Shown here: positions 59,160 to 64,000 of the stretch, in pieces
Layout of the letters: each line of letters starts with the position of its first letter
Position numbering within the stretch: the stretch's first letter is position 1
Assembly: GCF_001428505.1 (NCBI RefSeq)
Contig: NZ_LMHU01000001.1
Coordinates: forward strand, 1,195,813-1,259,812
Length of the DNA: 64,000 nt
Origin: Terrabacter sp. Root181
GTDB lineage: Bacteria > Actinomycetota > Actinomycetes > Actinomycetales > Dermatophilaceae
Direction: 5' to 3'
Position numbers and translations under genes: made by a program
The notes under the pieces: generated by a model
Database searches by the model: none
What the model was told of the DNA's origin: nothing
Seen by the model: the letters and a program-made list of their open reading frames with translations, nothing else

Positions 59160-59791
59160 TCCACATGGCCACGAAGACCCCCACGCTTCCCGCTGACATC
59201 TTCGACGTCCAGACCAACGTCCCGCTGATCCACCAGGTCGTGGTGGCACAGCTCGCGGCCGCTCGTCAGGGCACGCACTCGACGAAGACCCGCGGCGAGG
59301 TCCGCGGCGGTGGGCGCAAGCCCTACCGCCAGAAGGGCACCGGTCGCGCCCGCCAGGGCTCGACCCGCGCCCCGCAGTTCGCCGGCGGTGGCGTCGTCCA
59401 CGGCCCGCAGCCGCGTGACTACTCGCAGCGCACCCCCAAGAAGATGAAGGCCGCCGCCCTGCGCGGTGCCCTCTCCGACCGGGCCCGCTTCGACCGCATC
59501 CACGTCGTCGACTCCATCGTCTCGGGCGACCTGCCCTCGGCGAAGGACGCCGCCGCGCTGCTCGCCGGTCTGACCGAGCGCCCCAACCTGCTCGTCGTGC
59601 TCGAGCGCGGTGACGAGGTGGCGTTCAAGTCGGTCCGCAACCTGCAGAACGTCCACGTGCTGGTCGCCGACCAGCTCAACACGTACGACGTCCTGTGCGC
59701 CGACGACATCGTCTTCACCCAGGCTGCGCTCGACGCGTTCGTCGCCGGTCCCGTGAAGGCTGACAAGGCCGACAAGGAGGCCACCAAGTGA
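59156..59791 (+). CDS. rplD: 50S ribosomal protein L4
   Basis: A 211-residue exit-tunnel protein. The extended loop is [21 protein letters not shown] short Lys/Asp tail ([11 protein letters not shown]) ends it. The start may be ATG at 59156 (overlapping the rplC stop, GAAGGG upstream) or ATG at 59165, which removes three residues. Confidence 0.95.
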   Translation: MIHMATKTPTLPADIFDVQTNVPLIHQVVVAQLAAARQGTHSTKTRGEVRGGGRKPYRQKGTGRARQGSTRAPQFAGGGVVHGPQPRDYSQRTPKKMKAAALRGALSDRARFDRIHVVDSIVSGDLPSAKDAAALLAGLTERPNLLVVLERGDEVAFKSVRNLQNVHVLVADQLNTYDVLCADDIVFTQAALDAFVAGPVKADKADKEATK

Positions 59792-60087
59792 GCATCCACG
59801 CCAAGGACCCCCGCGACATCCTGATCGCGCCGGTCGTCTCCGAGAAGTCGTACGGTCTGCTCGACGAGGGCAAGTACACCTTCATCGTCGACCCCCGTGC
59901 GAACAAGACGGAGATCAAGATCGCCATCGAGCAGATCTTCAACGTCAAGGTCGACAAGGTCCACACCCTGAACCGTCAGGGCAAGACCCGTCGCACCCGA
60001 TTCGGCCTCGGCAAGCGCAAGGACACCAAGCGTGCGATCGTCTCCCTCCGCGAGGGATCGATCGACATCTTCGGTGCGGGCGCCTGA
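59788..60087 (+). CDS. rplW: 50S ribosomal protein L23
   Basis: A 99-residue exit-site protein that docks trigger factor and [23 protein letters not shown] and [19 protein letters not shown] are typical. GTG at 59788 overlaps the rplD stop (GTGA). Confidence 0.96.
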   Translation: MSIHAKDPRDILIAPVVSEKSYGLLDEGKYTFIVDPRANKTEIKIAIEQIFNVKVDKVHTLNRQGKTRRTRFGLGKRKDTKRAIVSLREGSIDIFGAGA

Positions 60088-60115
60088 GATCGACGAAGAA
60101 TAAGGACACACGAAC

Positions 60116-60952
60116 ATGGGTATCCGTAAGTACAAGCCGACCACTCCGGGCCGTCGTGGCTCGTCGGTCGCCGACTTCGTCGAGATCACGCGTTCCACCC
60201 CGGAGAAGTCGCTCGTCCGCCCCCTGTCGAAGACGGGTGGCCGCAACAACGCGGGCCGCATCACCACGCGTCACATCGGTGGCGGCCACAAGCGTGCCTA
60301 CCGCGTCATCGACTTCCGTCGCCACGACAAGGACGGCGTGCCGGCCAAGGTCGCTCACATCGAGTACGACCCCAACCGCACCGCGCGCATCGCGCTCGTC
60401 CAGTACTCCGACGGCGAGAAGCGCTACATCCTGGCCCCGAACAAGCTGAAGCAGGGCGACCCGATCGAGAACGGCCCCGCGGCCGACATCAAGCCGGGCA
60501 ACTCGCTTCCGCTGCGCAACATCCCCGTGGGTACGGTCGTCCACGCGATCGAGCTCAAGCCCGGTGGTGGCGCGAAGATCGCCCGCTCCGCGGGTGCTCG
60601 CGTGCAGCTCGTCGCCAAGGACGGCCCCTACGCCCAGCTGCGTATGCCGTCCGGTGAGATCCGCAACGTCGACGCGCGCTGCCGCGCGACCGTCGGCGAG
60701 GTGGGCAACGCCGAGCAGAGCAACATCAACTGGGGCAAGGCCGGCCGCATGCGCTGGAAGGGCAAGCGCCCGACCGTCCGTGGTGTCGCCATGAACCCGG
60801 TGGACCACCCGCACGGTGGTGGAGAGGGCAAGACGTCCGGTGGACGTCACCCCGTCAGCCCCTGGGGTCAGGCCGAAGGCCGCACCCGCAAGGGACACAA
60901 GGAAAGCGACAAGCTCATCGTTCGTCGCCGCCGTACTGGCAAGAAGCGCTGA
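60116..60952 (+). CDS. rplB: 50S ribosomal protein L2
   Basis: A 278-residue core protein needed for subunit joining and peptidyl transfer. It starts [34 protein letters not shown] and [18 protein letters not shown] include the functionally important histidine. AATAAGGA lies upstream. Confidence 0.97.
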   Translation: MGIRKYKPTTPGRRGSSVADFVEITRSTPEKSLVRPLSKTGGRNNAGRITTRHIGGGHKRAYRVIDFRRHDKDGVPAKVAHIEYDPNRTARIALVQYSDGEKRYILAPNKLKQGDPIENGPAADIKPGNSLPLRNIPVGTVVHAIELKPGGGAKIARSAGARVQLVAKDGPYAQLRMPSGEIRNVDARCRATVGEVGNAEQSNINWGKAGRMRWKGKRPTVRGVAMNPVDHPHGGGEGKTSGGRHPVSPWGQAEGRTRKGHKESDKLIVRRRRTGKKR

Positions 60953-60967
60953 TAAGGAGCCTTTGGA

Positions 60968-61249
60968 ATGCCTCGTAGCCTGAAGAAGGGCCCCTTCATC
61001 GACGACCACCTTCAGAAGAAGGTGGACGCCCAGAACGAAGCGGGCACGAAGAACGTCATCAAGACCTGGTCGCGTCGTTCGGTCATCAGCCCGGACATGC
61101 TGAGCCACACCTTCGCCGTCCACGACGGCCGCAAGCACGTCCCGGTGTTCGTCACCGAGTCGATGGTCGGCCACAAGCTCGGCGAGTTCGCGCCGACCCG
61201 CACGTTCAAGGGTCACGTGAAGGACGACAAGAAGGGGCGTCGTCGCTGA
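60968..61249 (+). CDS. rpsS: 30S ribosomal protein S19
   Basis: A 93-residue head protein contacting S13. [15 protein letters not shown] and [20 protein letters not shown] are signatures. AAGGAG precedes the ATG. Its stop overlaps the upstream candidate start of rplV. Confidence 0.97.
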   Translation: MPRSLKKGPFIDDHLQKKVDAQNEAGTKNVIKTWSRRSVISPDMLSHTFAVHDGRKHVPVFVTESMVGHKLGEFAPTRTFKGHVKDDKKGRRR

Positions 61250-61275
61250 TGCCCACCGAATCCAAGGAAGAAGTC

Positions 61276-61644
61276 ATGGAAGCCAAGGCTTCGGCTCGGC
61301 ACGTCCGTGTCAGCCCCCAGAAGGCTCGCCGTGTCGTGGACCTGATCCGCGGCAAGGCCGCCACCGACGCCATCACGACGCTCCAGTTCGCGCCGCAGGC
61401 CGCCTCGGAGCCGGTGCAGAAGGTGCTCGAGAGCGCCATCGCCAACGCCCGGGTCAAGGCCGACCGCGAGTCGGTCGCCTTCGACGAGCGCAACCTCGTC
61501 ATCACGGCCGCGTTCGTGGACGAGGGCCCGACGATGAAGCGCTTCCGCCCGCGTGCCCAGGGCCGCGCCGGTCGCATCAACAAGCGCACGAGCCACATCA
61601 CCGTGGTCGTCACGCAGCCGGAGAACACGAAGGGAGCCCGCTGA
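61276..61644 (+). CDS. rplV: 50S ribosomal protein L22
   Basis: A 122-residue tunnel protein; family signatures [20 protein letters not shown] and [19 protein letters not shown] are seen, with the beta-hairpin loop between. ATG at 61276 matches the usual family start and has AAGGAAG upstream; ATG at 61249, overlapping rpsS, would add MPTESKEEV and is possible. Confidence 0.93.
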   Translation: MEAKASARHVRVSPQKARRVVDLIRGKAATDAITTLQFAPQAASEPVQKVLESAIANARVKADRESVAFDERNLVITAAFVDEGPTMKRFRPRAQGRAGRINKRTSHITVVVTQPENTKGAR

Positions 61645-62468
61645 TGGGTCAGAAGGTCAACCCCCATGGCTTCCGTCTCGGCATCACGACGGACCACAAG
61701 AGCCGCTGGTTCGCCGACTCGACGAAGTCGGGTCAGCGCTACCGCGACTACGTCAAGGAAGATGTCTCGATCCGTCGCCTGATGGAGAAGGGCATGGAGC
61801 GCGCCGGTATCGCCTCCGTCGAGATCGAGCGCACCCGTGACCGCGTCCGTGTGGACATCCACACGGCCCGCCCGGGCATCGTCATCGGCCGCCGCGGCGC
61901 CGAGGCCGACCGCATCCGCGGCGAGCTCGAGAAGCTCACGGGCAAGCAGGTCCAGCTGAACATCCTCGAGGTCAAGAACCCCGAGATCGTCTCCCAGCTG
62001 GTCGCCCAGGGCATCGCCGAGCAGCTCTCGGCCCGCGTGGCGTTCCGCCGCGCCATGCGCAAGGGCATGCAGTCCGCCCAGCGCGCCGGCGCCAAGGGCA
62101 TCCGCGTGCAGGTCTCCGGCCGCCTCAACGGCGCCGAGATGAGCCGCACCGAGTTCTACCGCGAGGGTCGCGTCCCGCTGCACACGCTGCGTGCGCAGAT
62201 CGACTACGGCTTCTACGAGGCCCGTACGACCTTCGGTCGCATCGGCGTCAAGGTGTGGATCTACAAGGGCGACATGACGGCGAAGGAGCTCGCGGCCCAG
62301 CAGGCCGCCGCCCCGCGCCCGTCGCGTGGTCCGCGTCGTGACGGCGGTGACCGTCCGAACCGCGCCCGTCGTGGTGACCGCAACGAGACCGCCGCTGCTC
62401 CGGCAGTGAACGAGACCGCTGCTGCCGAGGCCCCCGCCGCGGCCAGCACCGAGAATGAGCAGGCCTGA
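61644..62468 (+). CDS. rpsC: 30S ribosomal protein S3
   Basis: A 274-residue mRNA-entry protein. [15 protein letters not shown] start; KH domain with [21 protein letters not shown]-terminal [17 protein letters not shown]. The last ~60 residues are an Ala/Arg/Glu tail ([19 protein letters not shown]), common in actinobacteria. It overlaps rplV by one base. Confidence 0.97.
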   Translation: MGQKVNPHGFRLGITTDHKSRWFADSTKSGQRYRDYVKEDVSIRRLMEKGMERAGIASVEIERTRDRVRVDIHTARPGIVIGRRGAEADRIRGELEKLTGKQVQLNILEVKNPEIVSQLVAQGIAEQLSARVAFRRAMRKGMQSAQRAGAKGIRVQVSGRLNGAEMSRTEFYREGRVPLHTLRAQIDYGFYEARTTFGRIGVKVWIYKGDMTAKELAAQQAAAPRPSRGPRRDGGDRPNRARRGDRNETAAAPAVNETAAAEAPAAASTENEQA

Positions 62469-62470
62469 CC

Positions 62471-62890
62471 ATGTTGATTCCCCGTCGAGTCAAGCACCGC
62501 AAGCAGCACCACCCGAACCGTCACGGTGCGGCCAAGGGTGGCACGACGATCGCGTTCGGTGACTACGGCATCCAGGCTCTCGAGCCGGCCTACGTCACCA
62601 ACCGTCAGATCGAGTCCGCTCGTATCGCGATGACCCGCTACATGAAGCGTGGCGGCAAGGTGTGGATCAACATCTACCCCGACCGTCCGCTCACCAAGAA
62701 GCCCGCCGAGACCCGCATGGGTTCCGGTAAGGGCTCGCCGGAGTGGTGGATCGCCAACGTCAAGCCGGGTCGCGTCATGTTCGAGATCTCGGGCGTGGCC
62801 GAGCCGGTGGCGCGTGAGGCCATGCGTCTCGCGATGCACAAGCTCCCCATGAAGTGCCGCTTCGTTCAGCGTGAGGGTGGTGACATCTGA
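62471..62890 (+). CDS. rplP: 50S ribosomal protein L16
   Basis: A 139-residue protein at the A-site tRNA elbow. [15 protein letters not shown], then [31 protein letters not shown] is the arginine-rich loop. It follows rpsC by 2 bp and overlaps rpmC by one base. Confidence 0.97.
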   Translation: MLIPRRVKHRKQHHPNRHGAAKGGTTIAFGDYGIQALEPAYVTNRQIESARIAMTRYMKRGGKVWINIYPDRPLTKKPAETRMGSGKGSPEWWIANVKPGRVMFEISGVAEPVAREAMRLAMHKLPMKCRFVQREGGDI

Positions 62891-63276
62891 TGGCAGTCGG
62901 AACCAAGGACCTGGCTCCCGAGCAGCTGCGTGGTCTGGACGACACGAAGCTCGCGGACGAGCTGAAGAAGGCCAAGGAAGAACTGTTCAACCTGCGTTTC
63001 CAGTCGGCCACCGGCCAGCTGGACAACCACGGCCGTCTGCGCGCCGTCAAGAAGGACATCGCGCGCATCTACACCGAGATGCGTGAGCGCGAGCTCGGCA
63101 TCGGCTCGGCCCCCGCCGCCCCCAAGGCGCCGGAGAAGGCCGAGAAGGTCGAGAAGAAGGCTGCCAAGGCCGACAAGAAGGCCGACAAGGCCGAGAAGGC
63201 TGACAAGCCCGAGAAGGCTGACAAGGCCGAGAAGAAGGCCAAGAAGGCTGACAAGGCGCAGGAGGCTGACGCATGA
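62890..63276 (+). CDS. rpmC: 50S ribosomal protein L29 with long Lys/Ala-rich tail
   Basis: A 128-residue protein; the normal L29 core (about 1-77, [18 protein letters not shown] and [20 protein letters not shown]) is followed by ~50 residues of [20 protein letters not shown]-type repeats. Typical L29 is 60-80 residues. The tail resembles histone-like or chaperone-like disordered extensions and sits near the exit tunnel. It overlaps rpsQ by ATGA. Confidence 0.95.
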   Translation: MAVGTKDLAPEQLRGLDDTKLADELKKAKEELFNLRFQSATGQLDNHGRLRAVKKDIARIYTEMRERELGIGSAPAAPKAPEKAEKVEKKAAKADKKADKAEKADKPEKADKAEKKAKKADKAQEADA

Positions 63277-63563
63277 GCGAGCAGGAGAAGGTCGTGAGCG
63301 ACCAGGCGAGTGAGCGCAACTACCGCAAGACCCGTCAGGGCTACGTGGTGAGCGACAAGATGGACAAGACCGTCGTCGTCGAGGTCGAGGACCGCGTCAA
63401 GCACGCGCTCTACAGCAAGGTCATCCGCCGCACCACCAAGGTCAAGGCGCACGACGAGCAGAACGAGGCCGGCGTGGGCGACCGCGTGCTCATCATGGAG
63501 ACGCGTCCGCTCTCCGCGACGAAGCACTGGCGCATTGTCGAGATCCTCGAGAAGGCCAAGTAA
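63273..63563 (+). CDS. rpsQ: 30S ribosomal protein S17
   Basis: A 96-residue primary 16S-binding protein. [20 protein letters not shown] and [20 protein letters not shown] are signatures, ending [16 protein letters not shown]. The ATG overlaps the rpmC stop. A 75-bp gap then separates it from rplN. Confidence 0.97.
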   Translation: MSEQEKVVSDQASERNYRKTRQGYVVSDKMDKTVVVEVEDRVKHALYSKVIRRTTKVKAHDEQNEAGVGDRVLIMETRPLSATKHWRIVEILEKAK

Positions 63564-63638
63564 GCCACCCCCCATTTCCGTTCGGCAAGGCTCATCCGGG
63601 CAACCGGTGAGAACCAGCACGACGACAGGAGTTAGACA

Positions 63639-64000
63639 GTGATTCAGCAGGAGTCGCGGCTGCGCGTCGCCGACAACACCGGTGCCAAGGAAATCCTGTG
63701 CATCCGTGTTCTCGGCGGCTCGGGCCGTCGCTACGCCGGCATCGGCGACACCATCGTCGCCACCGTCAAGGACGCGATCCCTGGCGGCAACGTGAAGAAG
63801 GGTGACGTCGTCAAGGCCGTCATCGTCCGCACCGTCAAGGAGCGTCGCCGCGCCGACGGTTCCTACATCAAGTTCGACGAGAACGCTGCGGTGATCCTCA
63901 AGGCCGACGGTGACCCCCGTGGTACCCGCATCTTCGGCCCGGTGGGCCGCGAGCTGCGCGAGAAGAAGTTCATGAAGATCATCTCTCTCGCGCCGGAGGT
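63639..64000 (+). CDS. rplN: 50S ribosomal protein L14, 3' end cut by the window
   Basis: GTG at 63639 starts [20 protein letters not shown] with AGGAG eight bases upstream. [20 protein letters not shown] and [19 protein letters not shown] are signatures. Codon 120 (EV) is the last complete one; the family length of 122 indicates only the final residue and stop lie outside. It begins the spc part of the operon. Confidence 0.96.
   Translation, partial: MIQQESRLRVADNTGAKEILCIRVLGGSGRRYAGIGDTIVATVKDAIPGGNVKKGDVVKAVIVRTVKERRRADGSYIKFDENAAVILKADGDPRGTRIFGPVGRELREKKFMKIISLAPE

Overview
The window is high-GC, densely coded DNA from an actinobacterium. The backbone tRNA-Thr, tRNA-Met, rpmG, a HadAB-like hydratase pair, tRNA-Trp, secE, nusG, rplKA, rplJL, an Mkl-type ATPase, rpoBC, rpsLG-fusA-tuf and the S10 operon has the order known from Mycobacterium tuberculosis. 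Mycolic-acid genes other than the HadAB-like pair are absent. Gene content and style suggest a Micrococcales lineage near the Intrasporangiaceae; that placement is inference from memory, not a computed phylogeny.

Layout. 1-3500: a repeat-rich acidic partial ORF, a zinc-ribbon/metallo-beta-lactamase-like protein, a coiled-coil protein and an AI-2E family permease. 3600-6300: two tRNAs, rpmG, two hotdog-fold hydratase subunits and murB. 6300-10200 (minus strand): a lipoprotein, adenosine deaminase, a DUF5709-like protein and a type Ic aspartate-type aminotransferase. 10400-13400: tRNA-Trp, secE, nusG, rplK, rplA. 13400-16400: secreted gamma-glutamyltransferase and a DUF3152 metallopeptidase-like protein. 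16400-17800: rplJL with an L10-type leader. 18000-22300: a glycolate/glyoxylate module (FAD oxidase plus aminotransferase), an unrecognised protein and a DUF4178 domain split over two overlapping ORFs. 22400-33500: a complete mce lipid-import operon. 33600-35700: agmatine-to-putrescine genes. 36600-44400: rpoB and rpoC. 44500-46700: a PBP4-type carboxypeptidase and a Usp-like protein. 46800-51600: the str operon. 51700-57900: tandem repeats, a methyltransferase, a WXG100-like protein with a toxin-like tail followed by a small lipoprotein, a short DUF2785 protein, another lipoprotein, an M18 aminopeptidase and a DCC protein. 57900-64000: the S10-spc operon, cut off in rplN.

Themes. Core expression genes supply RNA polymerase, ribosomal proteins, elongation factors, antitermination (NusG) and secretion (SecE). 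Three ribosomal promoters share a CGATTTG-type -35 region, and the str and S10 leaders share a 17-nt hairpin block. Many accessory genes look leaderless, with a TANNNT-like -10 box 6-8 nt before the start codon. The heptamer GTATGCC/GGCATAC recurs about 31 times by eye, is concentrated between genes, and forms hairpins between rplK and rplA, rpoB and rpoC, and rpsG and fusA. Least explained are this motif, the split DUF4178 pair and the WXG100-like/lipoprotein pair.
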